NCBI GenBank assembly: GCA_020634165.1
Contig: JACKCF010000001.1
Coordinates: 2,046,001-2,110,000, forward strand
Length of the DNA stretch: 64,000 nucleotides
From: Anaerolineaceae bacterium
GTDB lineage: Bacteria; Chloroflexota; Anaerolineae; Aggregatilineales; Phototrophicaceae
Direction: 5' to 3'
Below, in pieces: positions 1 to 8,841 of this stretch; positions within the stretch are counted from its first letter, which is position 1; every line of letters begins with the position of its first letter. Made by a program: the position numbers and the translations under genes. The notes beneath the pieces were generated by a model. It made no database searches. It saw only the letters and a program-made list of their open reading frames with translations, and was not told the origin of the DNA.

Positions 1-346
1 TGGTGACCGCGACCTGCTGCAATTAGCCTTCCACAACGTCATCGACAACGCCCTTAAATTCACCAAAGCGGGCGATAAGATCGGACTGACGGCTTACACG
101 GACGACGAAGAACTCGTTATCGAAGTCCGCGACACAGGTCGCGGCATTCCCCCACACGATATTCCACATGTCTGGGAAGACCTCTACCGCAGTTCGGATG
201 TTCACGGCATACCTGGCAGCGGGGTCGGCTTGGCGATGGTCAAAGGCATCATCGAACAGCACGACGGAAGTGTCGACATTGATAGCACCTACGGTGCGGG
301 TACCATCGTCACTCTGCGCCTGCCAATCAGATACGGAACCGAATAG
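1..346 (+). CDS. Sensor histidine kinase, C-terminal ATPase part (5' truncated by window edge)
   Basis: The open frame runs in from the left edge (first full codon at base 2) to a TAG at 344-346 and gives about 114 residues. It contains the HATPase_c landmarks in order: an N box (HNVIDNALKFT), a G1 box (DTGRGIP) and a G2 box (GSGVGLAMVKGIIEQHDGSV). This is the ATP-binding end of a two-component sensor kinase that phosphorylates a histidine and passes the phosphate to a response regulator. The sensing and dimerisation parts lie outside the window, so the signal is unknown. No response regulator follows; the next gene is convergent. Confidence 0.9.
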   Translation, partial: GDRDLLQLAFHNVIDNALKFTKAGDKIGLTAYTDDEELVIEVRDTGRGIPPHDIPHVWEDLYRSSDVHGIPGSGVGLAMVKGIIEQHDGSVDIDSTYGAGTIVTLRLPIRYGTE

Positions 347-408
347 TAACTAAACAGTGCCTTCCACAAGCTTAGGACGTGTTGCCATTTGGTTTTGGGA
401 GCATTTTT

Positions 409-457
409 GTAGGGGTTGGGCATGCCCAACCCTGGGCAAGACATGTCTTGCCCCTAC
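409..457. repeat. Compound palindromic repeat (GTAGGGG...CCCCTAC family)
   Basis: Two short palindromes are fused here: one centred on GGGCATGCCC and one on CAAGACATGTCTTG. The whole unit is bounded by complementary GTAGGGG and CCCCTAC ends. Single versions recur at 7148, 11207, 22771 and 55482, so this belongs to a dispersed repeat family. It lies between two convergent genes and could act as a transcription stop. The rest of 347-512 shows nothing else. Confidence 0.7.
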
Positions 458-512
458 CTCCGTGCGCTCTTATTCGGTCTTGGACCCAATATATGGCAAG
501 TGCCAACAGAAC

Positions 513-1226
513 CTAGTCACCCATCACCAGATTCATATTTTCCAGCACCACCACATCGCGGATCGTAATTCCAGGCGGCAGACTCACAATCGTCCATAAC
601 ACCTGCGCGATGGTTTCCGGCTCCACCAGCATTTTTGGGTCGATATCCGGCGACGCATCCCAGCGCATCGGCGTATTCGCTGGCCCTGGCGAGAGCATCA
701 CGACGCGGATGTGGTCAGGCCGTAGTTCAGCCGCCAGCGCGTTGGTCAGTGCTCGCAATCCGACCTTGGCTGCGGTATAGGCGCTCACGCCCGGATGGCT
801 CTCGACAGTCACAATCGAGCCAATATTGATGATGCTCGCATTCTCGCTCTTACGCAGGTTCCGCAGCACACTCCGGCTGAGTACATACGGTGCGCGCAAA
901 TTCACATCCAGAATGTGATCAAGCTGCTCATTGCTGGTCGATTCAAATGGCTCGACCAACCAGTCACCTGCATTGTTCACCAGAATGTCCACTGGCTCAT
1001 CACCCAGCCACTCAGCGAATGTTGCCACCCCTGCATCATTTGTCACATCCAGCGGATAGGCTTCCGCATTGCCACCCTTCGCCTTGATTTCCTCCGCTAC
1101 TCGCTCAACCTTGGAAGCTGTCTGGCCCACCAGCACCACCGTAATTCCCTGTTCGGCCAGCAGCAGCGCAATCGCACGCCCCATACCCTGACCGCCGCCC
1201 GTAACCACCGCCTTTTTCAACGTCAT
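513..1226 (-). CDS. SDR family NAD(P)-dependent oxidoreductase
   Basis: A classical short-chain dehydrogenase/reductase of 237 residues. It has the dinucleotide-binding TGGGQGMG motif near the N-terminus, NNAG in the middle, the catalytic Ser (IGSIV) and the YTAAK Tyr/Lys pair, then PGP after the active site. The frame extends upstream, but the ATG at 1226 is chosen because a GGGG ribosome site sits about 6 nt before it and the protein then begins directly at the Rossmann strand (MTLKKAVVTGG). It resembles FabG-like 3-oxoacyl reductases, but the substrate cannot be read from sequence. It is monocistronic and convergent with the kinase. The upstream gap 1227-1519 shows no clear feature. Confidence 0.9.
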   Translation of the reverse strand: MTLKKAVVTGGGQGMGRAIALLLAEQGITVVLVGQTASKVERVAEEIKAKGGNAEAYPLDVTNDAGVATFAEWLGDEPVDILVNNAGDWLVEPFESTSNEQLDHILDVNLRAPYVLSRSVLRNLRKSENASIINIGSIVTVESHPGVSAYTAAKVGLRALTNALAAELRPDHIRVVMLSPGPANTPMRWDASPDIDPKMLVEPETIAQVLWTIVSLPPGITIRDVVVLENMNLVMGD

Positions 1227-1519
1227 AGATCGCCCCAATTTGAAAGTCTGTGTACAGAGCATACAGTTTATCCGCAATCATCAAGTTGACAAATTACCAT
1301 TGAGTGCGGAGCAAATGGGGGAGTAGAACATCAGGCGAGGGCTAAACAGCGTGGACACGCTTATTGTGTGCGCCACTATTGGTACGCATCCTGCCGAAGC
1401 GGACTTCGACCTCTAATGGAAATGTGTCATAATGGTGCAACCTGAAATCGTATGCAGTGAATTTTGCAATACCCTCAGAATAAATTTGACAAGAATTTTC
1501 TTGCAGGAAAGGCATTCCA

Positions 1520-2674
1520 GTGCGGCAATTCTTTGCAATCATCAGCCTTCTGCTTCTGGTCGGATGCGCTTCTCAGGCGACATTTGGCGATGCCATTACA
1601 GAAGGTGAACCCACTCCCATCCCGACCGCCGTCATTCCCATCAAGCCGCTTTACGATGTCGAGCGTGGCGATATCATCTACGAACAGCAGTATTCAGGCC
1701 GTGTGACGCCCATCACCAGCGCCCAGTTGCAATTCCCACTCGATGGCCGCGTCAGCGAACTCTACTTCGCTCGCCTGGATACCGTCAGCGAAGGGGATGT
1801 CATCGGTATTCTGGAGACATCGGCGTTACAAGATCAATTGCTGGATGCCCAGCAGGCGCTTGCTGTCGCCCAGGAGATATTTGACAGCGCCTCCAATGAT
1901 GTCGAATTTGCGCGTCGCCGCGCTGAACTCAACCTTCAGCTTGCGCAACTCAGCCTGGAGTATGCCCGTTCGCAGGCGTCTCGCCCCATGACCGACGAAG
2001 ATGAATACACCATCGACACCCGCGAGATTGAGGTCAATCTGGCGCAGCTTGAACTGGATGAACTCGAAGCCGGTGTTGACCCTGACCTGCAATTCGCAGT
2101 CACCCGTGCCCAGCGCACTGTAGACGACATCCAGGCCATGATCGATAGCGCCAGCATCATAGCTCCCATCTCTGGCCAGATTACCGCGCTGACCATCGAA
2201 GTAGGTGATCTGGTGACAGCCTTCGAGCCAGTTGGTATCGTGTCGGATATGTCGCATCTGGAGTTAACCGGCTCAATCAGCTCGATTGACCTGCCGGACT
2301 TGGAGCAGGGCATGTCAGTCACCATGCAGCGCACAAATGCACCTGGCGAGGTCTTTACCGGCATCATTGACACACTGCCCAGTCCCTTTGGCACCAGCAG
2401 CGATGATCTCGTCCATATCTCCTTCGATGATGGCGCGCCACCTGCAGGGGTTGAAGTTGGCACTCGCCTGACATACAACGTCGTCATTGACAGCCGAGAG
2501 GGTGTCCTCTGGTTGCCGACCTCCGCTATTCGTGTTTTTGGTGGACGGACCTTTGTCGTCATCCAGAATGAAGGTGTCCAGCAGCGTGTCGATGTCCGGC
2601 TTGGCCTGCAAGGCGATGGCCGTGTCGAAATTATCGAAGGTCTGGAAGAAAATCTCACGGTTGTCGGCCCATGA
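1520..2674 (+). CDS. HlyD/MacA-type efflux adaptor lipoprotein
   Basis: A 384-residue periplasmic-adaptor type protein. It starts at a GTG (1520) behind an AGGAAAG ribosome site. The N-terminus is a lipoprotein signal with lipobox LVGC (Cys16). Next come a barrel-sandwich half (GRVSELYFARLDTVSEGDVI), a long alpha-helical hairpin around residues 110-215 and the second sandwich half (IIAPISGQITALTIEVGDLV), then beta-barrel and membrane-proximal parts. Such proteins couple MacB/LolCDE-like ABC transporters to export of drugs, peptides or lipids. It overlaps the permease gene by ATGA, so the two are translationally coupled. The exported substrate is unknown. Confidence 0.88.
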   Translation: MRQFFAIISLLLLVGCASQATFGDAITEGEPTPIPTAVIPIKPLYDVERGDIIYEQQYSGRVTPITSAQLQFPLDGRVSELYFARLDTVSEGDVIGILETSALQDQLLDAQQALAVAQEIFDSASNDVEFARRRAELNLQLAQLSLEYARSQASRPMTDEDEYTIDTREIEVNLAQLELDELEAGVDPDLQFAVTRAQRTVDDIQAMIDSASIIAPISGQITALTIEVGDLVTAFEPVGIVSDMSHLELTGSISSIDLPDLEQGMSVTMQRTNAPGEVFTGIIDTLPSPFGTSSDDLVHISFDDGAPPAGVEVGTRLTYNVVIDSREGVLWLPTSAIRVFGGRTFVVIQNEGVQQRVDVRLGLQGDGRVEIIEGLEENLTVVGP

Positions 2675-5526
2675 TGCGCCAGTTGATGAGAATCCGGGCC
2701 ATCTTTGTTGTCGCCATACGGCGGCTTCTGGCCCAACCTTTACTGTCTGGGGTCACGCTCCTTGGTGTGACGATTGCCGTTGCGCTCATTCTGACCATTC
2801 CCATCTATTCAGAGTCAGTTGCTTTCCGCCTGCTCAACCAGCGCCTGACTGAACGCGACGACCAGGGCAGCCGTCCGGCGTTTTCATACATGTTCAGCTA
2901 CATCGGCTCCTGGAACGACCCCGTTAATTGGGAAGCAACAACTGATCTCGATACCTACCTCCGCCAGAAGGGCGGCGACCTCGGCCTGAACGTCACGCTC
3001 TTTGTGCGCCACCTGGAAACGCTGAATCTGCGCATGTTCCCCGGCAACGAATCGAACTATCGTGACGAACGGCGCATGCTCGACTACGTGACCTTCGGCC
3101 TGACGGAGCACATCGAGGATTACATCGAGTTCGTCGAGGGAGGCCCACCCGCTCCCGCCGACCCTGCGCCGGACAGCATTATCGAAGTCATGATTTACGA
3201 CGAGTTCGCATCGGAATTTGGCATTCAGGTCGGCGAAACTTACCTTGGCTACAACTGGCGCCTCGACCCTGGCGATCCTCTGCAGATCACTCAGATACGT
3301 GTCTCCGGCATCTGGCATGAAATTGACCCATCGGATGAATTCTGGTTCTACAAGCCAACCGTATTTGGCGATATTCTGCTGGTCCATCAGGATACCTTTG
3401 TTAACCGTATCAGCGCCTACTCGGAACAGGACATCAATCTGGGTGTCTGGTATCTGGTGACCGATGGCTCCAGCGTCAATACCAGCCGTGTCGATGATCT
3501 GATTGAACGTCAGGACAATGTCGAAAAAATCGCCGACCAACTGCTGCCGGGCACCTTCATCCAGTCGTCGCCTGTCGATGAACTCGGACCTTATGCCCGT
3601 ACAGTCAGCTTCCTGACGCTTACCCTGACCGTCTTTAGCATTCCGATCATTGTTCTGCTCGTCCTTTTCCTGATGATGATCCTTGGCCTCGTGGTGGATC
3701 GCCAGCGTAACGAAACCGCTGTTCTGCGCAGTCGCGGGACGCCCACCTATCAGGTCATTGGCCTCGCGATGGTTGAAGGCATCGTCATCAGTACCCTCGC
3801 CCTGATAATCGGCTTTTTCCTGGCATCTGCCTTTACGCGCATCATGTCATCCACCCGCAGTTTCATGGATTTCAGTGGCCAGACCGGACTGATTGTTTCC
3901 TTCCCGCCCAACCTGATTCAGACAGCCATCATCGCGCTGGTGTTTACCGTGCTCCTGCGCGTCATTCCAACCGTTGGCGCCGCCCGTCAGACCATCATTA
4001 GCTATAAGCAAAGCAATTCGCGCGCCATCTCGCGGCCACTCTGGCAGCGCCTCGGTGTTGATATTCTGCTGCTTCTGCTCATCGGCTATTTCTACTATCA
4101 GGTGGATCGCCAGGGCAGTCTCATACAGGTAGAAAACGGTATCGCCAACATTGAACAGGCCTACGACCAGCCCTTTGTATTTCTCATGCCACCCCTGACC
4201 ATCTTCGCGCTGACCTTGTTCATGCTGCGCTTTCTGCCGCTGATCCCGCGCTTGATAGGGTGGCTGCTCCAGTTTACGGATAATGTCGGCCTGCTCATCG
4301 TCACCCGCCAACTGGAGCGCTCGGCATCCAGCTACTACCTGCCGCTGATTCTGCTCGTATCGACCATCGGCCTGGGCATCTATACCGCCTCCTTCGCCCG
4401 AACTATTGACCGTTACCTGTACGAGCAGCAGTTCTACCGAACAGCGGGCGATATTTCCGTGCGTGTATTTAGCGAGGCCATCCAGGGCGATGATGCCATA
4501 GTCGCGGATGATGCCAATGTCGTTTACATGCACATCTCGGAAATCAACTCGATTGAAAATATTGAAAGTGCCACTCGCATAGGTGAATATCGTGCTTCCG
4601 CCCGCCTGACCAGCGGCAACGTGACAGGGCAGTTCATCGGCATTGACCGCGCTGAATTTGGTGAAGTTGCCTTCTGGCGCTCGGATTTTGCCGATACGCG
4701 CCTCGGCTACCTGCTCAATGCCCTTGCGCCAGAGCAGGATACGGTCCTTGTCTCGCGTGAATTTATGCAGGCACGCGGCCTCAATGTTGGTGACTTCATT
4801 CAGGTCGATATCACCTCCTATGGTGAAAATATCCCCATGAACCTCCAAATCGTCGGCGCGCTGGACTACTTCCCACGCTGGTACCCTGTGGAAGAAGGCC
4901 CGCTTTTTGTCGGCAATCTGGATTACATCTTCGAGTTAGCCCAGACCGAACTGCCGTATCGCATCATTGCCCGCGTCACCGATGACTTTAATCAGCGGGA
5001 TTTCGAGCGTGAAGTTCGGAGTCGTGGGGCAACCGGCGTTTTCGTCGATGAACCCCTCACGCGCATCTTACGTGAACAGGATCGCCCGGAACGCCAGGGA
5101 CTTTTCGGCCTGCTGTCGATTGGCTTTATTGCCTCATCTCTGGCGACGACCATCGGCTTCCTGCTCTATACCATCTTCTCCTATCAGCGCCGCTATGTGG
5201 AATTCGGTATCCTTCGCGCTATTGGTCTGCCGCGCAACTCAATGACCTTAGCCGTCACCTGGGAACTCGGAATCCTCATTATTTTGGGCGTGTCCTTCGG
5301 CGTCGGGATTGGCCTGCTCGTCAGTGCGCTCTATATCCCGTACATGCAGTTCGTCAGCAACCTTGAAGGCATTGTGCCGCCCTATATGGTCACCTTCGCC
5401 TGGTCGGAAATTGCCCAGATCACAGCCTTATTCGTCGTGACATTCCTCATCGTCATGCTGATTCTGCTCGTTACCTTACGTCGCATGCGCATCTTCCAGG
5501 CCGTCAAACTTGGAGAAACCATATGA
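2671..5526 (+). CDS. FtsX-like ABC transporter permease, double-domain
   Basis: A 951-residue membrane protein of the MacB/LolC/FtsX class. There is an N-terminal transmembrane helix (about residues 20-40) followed by a large extracytoplasmic domain. A first FtsX block of three helices follows (about 310-440, with the cytoplasmic stretch DRQRNETAVLRSRG). Then come further helices, a second extracytoplasmic domain and a C-terminal FtsX block (about 810-940, with YQRRYVEFGILRAIGLPR). The single chain therefore holds both permease halves. It has ATGA overlaps with the adaptor before it and the ATPase after it, so all four genes at 1520-7117 form one operon. This is typical of mechanotransmission-type export rather than import. 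Confidence 0.9.
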   Translation: MMRQLMRIRAIFVVAIRRLLAQPLLSGVTLLGVTIAVALILTIPIYSESVAFRLLNQRLTERDDQGSRPAFSYMFSYIGSWNDPVNWEATTDLDTYLRQKGGDLGLNVTLFVRHLETLNLRMFPGNESNYRDERRMLDYVTFGLTEHIEDYIEFVEGGPPAPADPAPDSIIEVMIYDEFASEFGIQVGETYLGYNWRLDPGDPLQITQIRVSGIWHEIDPSDEFWFYKPTVFGDILLVHQDTFVNRISAYSEQDINLGVWYLVTDGSSVNTSRVDDLIERQDNVEKIADQLLPGTFIQSSPVDELGPYARTVSFLTLTLTVFSIPIIVLLVLFLMMILGLVVDRQRNETAVLRSRGTPTYQVIGLAMVEGIVISTLALIIGFFLASAFTRIMSSTRSFMDFSGQTGLIVSFPPNLIQTAIIALVFTVLLRVIPTVGAARQTIISYKQSNSRAISRPLWQRLGVDILLLLLIGYFYYQVDRQGSLIQVENGIANIEQAYDQPFVFLMPPLTIFALTLFMLRFLPLIPRLIGWLLQFTDNVGLLIVTRQLERSASSYYLPLILLVSTIGLGIYTASFARTIDRYLYEQQFYRTAGDISVRVFSEAIQGDDAIVADDANVVYMHISEINSIENIESATRIGEYRASARLTSGNVTGQFIGIDRAEFGEVAFWRSDFADTRLGYLLNALAPEQDTVLVSREFMQARGLNVGDFIQVDITSYGENIPMNLQIVGALDYFPRWYPVEEGPLFVGNLDYIFELAQTELPYRIIARVTDDFNQRDFEREVRSRGATGVFVDEPLTRILREQDRPERQGLFGLLSIGFIASSLATTIGFLLYTIFSYQRRYVEFGILRAIGLPRNSMTLAVTWELGILIILGVSFGVGIGLLVSALYIPYMQFVSNLEGIVPPYMVTFAWSEIAQITALFVVTFLIVMLILLVTLRRMRIFQAVKLGETI

Positions 5527-6443
5527 TAAACACATCGGAAATTTCCCAGGATGATGCCTTCATCACTTGCGAACGCCTGGTCAAGATTTTTCAGGTCGCT
5601 GAAATTGAAGTGCAGGCACTCCAGGGCCTTGACCTCAAAGTGAAACGTGGTGAATTTGTCGGCGTGGTTGGGGCCAGCGGCAGCGGCAAGACCACCCTCA
5701 TGAACGTCTTGGGTGGTCTGGTGCGGCCCTCGGCAGGTAAAGCCGTTGTCGATGGCAAAAACCTGCTCAAAATCTCATCGCGTGAACTGGATAACTACCG
5801 CCAGAATCAGGTCGGTTTCGTCTGGCAGCAGGGCAGTCGCAATCTGGTACCTTACCTGTCTGCCCACGAAAATATCAAGCTCCCCATGACCCTGGCCGGT
5901 CGTGTCGGACCCAGTGTTAACAAGCGCGCGACCATGCTCCTTGAAACAGTCGGCCTCGCGGATCGCATGGATCGTAAGCCCGCGCAGATGTCCGGCGGTG
6001 AACAGCAGCGTGTAGCCATCGCCGTTGCCCTTGCCAACGAGCCGACGTTGCTCTTGGCCGATGAACCCACTGGTGAACTCGATGCCAGCACATCCGATCA
6101 GGTCTATGAACTGTTCCAGACCCTGAATCGCGACTTCGGCCTGACCGTTATTGCCGTCAGCCACGACCCCATGATTAGCCGTCATGTGGGCCGTGTCGTC
6201 GCCATTCGTGATGGCAAAACCGCTACCGAAACCGTGCGCCGCCGCCGCGAAAAAGTCGAAGGCGAACATCACGCGGAATTGCCGCACGAAGAGGAATTTG
6301 AAGAACTCACGGTGCTCGATTCCGCCGGACGCCTGCAAATCCCGAAAGCCTACCGTGAGCAGCTCGACATTCAGGGCCATGTTTACCTGGAAGTCACCGA
6401 AGACGGCATTCTCATCCGCCCAGCGGAGAACCCATCACAATGA
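5523..6443 (+). CDS. ABC transporter ATPase (MacB/LolD type) with C-terminal AbrB/SpoVT-like domain
   Basis: The 306-residue protein has a full nucleotide-binding domain: Walker A GASGSGKT (50-57), Q-loop (WQQGSRN), signature MSGGEQQRV, Walker B LLLADEPTG and an H-loop SHD. Ordinary MacB/LolD ATPases end near residue 225. Here an extension continues through a charged linker into about 45 residues (260-304) containing LDSAGRLQIPKAYREQLDI and an ending strand ILIRP. This matches the swapped-hairpin SpoVT/AbrB/MazE fold (consensus GRitIPkelReaLgi). The fusion is one uninterrupted frame and the next gene starts by ATGA overlap, so it is not a frameshift. The tail may dimerise the ATPase or bind DNA; this is inference. 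Confidence 0.88.
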   Translation: MINTSEISQDDAFITCERLVKIFQVAEIEVQALQGLDLKVKRGEFVGVVGASGSGKTTLMNVLGGLVRPSAGKAVVDGKNLLKISSRELDNYRQNQVGFVWQQGSRNLVPYLSAHENIKLPMTLAGRVGPSVNKRATMLLETVGLADRMDRKPAQMSGGEQQRVAIAVALANEPTLLLADEPTGELDASTSDQVYELFQTLNRDFGLTVIAVSHDPMISRHVGRVVAIRDGKTATETVRRRREKVEGEHHAELPHEEEFEELTVLDSAGRLQIPKAYREQLDIQGHVYLEVTEDGILIRPAENPSQ

Positions 6444-7117
6444 ACGCGATCACGCAAACGTATGTTATCTCAGCTAAAGACGTCACCCGCACTTACCAGT
6501 CGGTGCAAGGTGATGTCGTTGGCCTCCAACCGATCACCTTTGACATCGCCCCTGGCAGCTTCATTGCCTTCAAAGGGCGTTCCGGCAGTGGCAAGACCAC
6601 CTTGCTCAATTGCCTCGGTGGACTGGATGCTCCCACAGGCGGCGACCTTCGCGTATTCGATACGGATATGTCCGCCATGTCTGATGACTATCGCACCAAA
6701 TGGCGTCGCCAGCATGTCGGCTTCATTTTCCAGCAGATGGGCTTGTTGCATCGCTTTTCCGCTTACGAAAATCTCGACGTAATGGCGCGCCTGGGGCAGG
6801 TACCACGTCGGGAACGCAAAGAACGCATTCTGCATAGTCTGTCACTCGTTGGTCTTCGTGATTACATCGATCATCGTCCCTTTGAAATGTCCGGTGGCCA
6901 GCAGCAGCGTGTCGCGATAGCCCGCGCCCTCGTCGCGCAGCCCAAGCTCATCCTGGCCGATGAACCCACCAGCGAACTCGACAGCGAAACCACCCACGAA
7001 ATCCTGGAGGTGTTCCGCACCATCGTCGATGAACAGGGCGTCACATTCCTGCTCTCCAGCCACGATCCCATCGTTGATGAATACGTCGATGACACTATCT
7101 TCCTGACCAAACACTAA
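6440..7117 (+). CDS. ABC transporter ATPase (LolD/MacB type)
   Basis: A 225-residue standalone nucleotide-binding subunit: Walker A GRSGSGKT, Q-loop FIFQQMG, signature MSGGQQQRVAIARAL, Walker B LILADEPTSELD and SHD H-loop. Length and motifs are standard for the LolD/MacB group. It overlaps the preceding ATPase by ATGA and is the last gene of the efflux operon. Two non-identical ATPases with one double-domain permease suggest a heterodimeric motor, although this one lacks the AbrB-like tail of its partner. Confidence 0.92.
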   Translation: MNAITQTYVISAKDVTRTYQSVQGDVVGLQPITFDIAPGSFIAFKGRSGSGKTTLLNCLGGLDAPTGGDLRVFDTDMSAMSDDYRTKWRRQHVGFIFQQMGLLHRFSAYENLDVMARLGQVPRRERKERILHSLSLVGLRDYIDHRPFEMSGGQQQRVAIARALVAQPKLILADEPTSELDSETTHEILEVFRTIVDEQGVTFLLSSHDPIVDEYVDDTIFLTKH

Positions 7118-7540
7118 GCCCGCATCACAGCACAAACGGCGTCTTTCGTAGTGGCAAGGCATGCCTTGCCACATGCCTACCGACAAGACAGTCTACAGAA
7201 CCGCACCATCGTTTATTTCATCTTCTAAGTGTGGGGTCCGACGATCCCGCTTGGGTGCGAATTTCCCACTAACATCCCTCACAGACTGGCAGAGTAGGGT
7301 AGATTACGCACTCTAACGGCGCTGTCACATTTTTCTTATGACATTTTTCACTGGCAAGTCCACTCGTAAATTGGGAGCATTAGGCCCAAATTCGGGCAAT
7401 TTCGGCACCTTAGCCTCTATGTCACGGATGCCTGCCCGGTCCGCAGACATGCTCTTTTTGTCAACTTTATCTTCGCTGTTTTGACCTCTTATTGACCTCA
7501 CGCGCATTACCAACACCCATTAGATTAGGAGAGAATCCCG
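7118..7540. other. Intergenic region upstream of the radical SAM gene
   Basis: This 423-bp gap carries one short palindromic repeat at 7148-7180 and otherwise no recognisable RNA gene, riboswitch or coding frame. The only clear signal is the AGGAGAG ribosome site just before the radical SAM start at 7541. Confidence 0.5.
7148..7180. repeat. Palindromic repeat, GTAG...CTAC family
   Basis: GTGGCAAGGC meets ATGCCTTGCCAC in a perfect dyad flanked by GTA and CTAC. The same core (GGCAAGGCATGCCTTGCC) occurs at 11211. Confidence 0.7.
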
Positions 7541-8806
7541 ATGGCATTCTCGAAATCAAATATGTATCGGTTCCCCTGGTCAGCAAATGACAACCCGATT
7601 GGCTGGTTGGAAATTACTGACAAGTGCAATATCTACTGCCGTGGCTGCTACCGTATGAACGGCAAAGCGGGCCATAAAACCCTCGAACAGATCAAAGAAG
7701 AAATCGACCTGTTGCAGAAGATGCGTAACCCCGACAACATCTCAATTGCCGGTGGTGAACCACTGCTGCACCCGGATATTCTCGAAGTCGTTCGCTACAT
7801 CAAATCCAAAGGCATGAAGCCGCTCATACTCACCAATGGCGTTGAGCTTATCGACAATCGCCCCTTGATTGAAGAACTCAAGGCGGCAGGCTTGATTGGC
7901 TTTACCTTCCATGTCGATAGTGAGCAGCAGCGTCCGCACTTCAAAGGCAAGACTGAGGAAGAACTCTGCGAATTGCGCCTCAAATTTGCCAAAATGGTCG
8001 CAGAAGTGGGTGGCCTGACGGCCATCTTCGGCATGACGGTCTATCCGACCAACATCGACAAAGTGCCCTATGTCGTCAAATGGGCCAACGAAAATATCGA
8101 TGTCGTGCATGGTCTGGTGTTTATTACCTTCCGTGGTGCGCCGATGGACGGCAGTTATAACTACTTCGTCAACGGCCAGCCCATTGCCCAAACCGAAGTC
8201 ACGTATACCACCGAAGATGACTCCGAAATCACCATTACCTCGCAGGATGTCTACGAAAAAATCAAGGAAGTTCATCCACATTATGAGCCAGCGGCCTTCC
8301 TCGGCGGCACCCAGACCCATACTCGCGCCACCTGGGTATCTGCTGTACAGGTCGGCTCCAAGAAGCGCATGTATGGCTCGCTCGGCAAAAAGTTGATGGA
8401 ATTCGTCCAGAATTTCCACCACTTCACCCAGGGCACCTACCTGATCTACCAGAAGTCCAACAAGCTAACCAAGCTCGCCTTCGCTGGCACAGTCATCGAC
8501 AAGGGCATGCGCGGTGTACACGGCAAATTCTGGAAGCACCTGCTCACCGATCCAGGCATGGTGTTTAACCAGCTCTACTGGCAGAGCATCGGCATCGTTC
8601 AAGGCCCGGATATGCTGGCTGATGGACGCATGGATATGTGCGAAAGCTGCCCGGATATGACCGTCTGGAATGGCAAGCTGGTCCACTCCTGCCGCATGGA
8701 TGAATGGCGCCTTTATGGTGGTTATGTCGAGGCACACCCCAATCCTGAATTTGTGCCCAAAGCAGAACCTGTGATTGCAGTCGAGAGCATACCTGTGGCA
8801 CACTGA
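7541..8806 (+). CDS. Radical SAM protein with C-terminal cysteine cluster
   Basis: A 421-residue protein with the radical SAM Fe-S motif CNIYCRGC (CxxxCxxC) about 30 residues from the start, followed by the SAM-binding GGEPLLHPD motif. The C-terminus has extra cysteines (MCESCPDM and HSCRMDEW), which could ligate a second cluster as in SPASM/twitch-type members. The start ATG follows AGGAGAG at good spacing. Such enzymes reductively cleave S-adenosylmethionine to make radicals for peptide, cofactor or lipid modification. No precursor peptide or known partner is adjacent, so the substrate is unknown. The glycosidase gene begins 35 bp downstream on the same strand. Confidence 0.9.
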   Translation: MAFSKSNMYRFPWSANDNPIGWLEITDKCNIYCRGCYRMNGKAGHKTLEQIKEEIDLLQKMRNPDNISIAGGEPLLHPDILEVVRYIKSKGMKPLILTNGVELIDNRPLIEELKAAGLIGFTFHVDSEQQRPHFKGKTEEELCELRLKFAKMVAEVGGLTAIFGMTVYPTNIDKVPYVVKWANENIDVVHGLVFITFRGAPMDGSYNYFVNGQPIAQTEVTYTTEDDSEITITSQDVYEKIKEVHPHYEPAAFLGGTQTHTRATWVSAVQVGSKKRMYGSLGKKLMEFVQNFHHFTQGTYLIYQKSNKLTKLAFAGTVIDKGMRGVHGKFWKHLLTDPGMVFNQLYWQSIGIVQGPDMLADGRMDMCESCPDMTVWNGKLVHSCRMDEWRLYGGYVEAHPNPEFVPKAEPVIAVESIPVAH

Positions 8807-8841
8807 GTCGGTCTGGCAGCTCATAGACCAGCCAACAGCGT

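Noticed and set aside
3847..4848. A 333-codon open frame antisense to the FtsX permease
   Set aside because: It mirrors a well-supported gene in the opposite strand, has no recognisable motif and no ribosome site.
7118..7540. Riboswitch or small RNA before the radical SAM gene
   Set aside because: No conserved riboswitch core or terminator/antiterminator pair could be seen.
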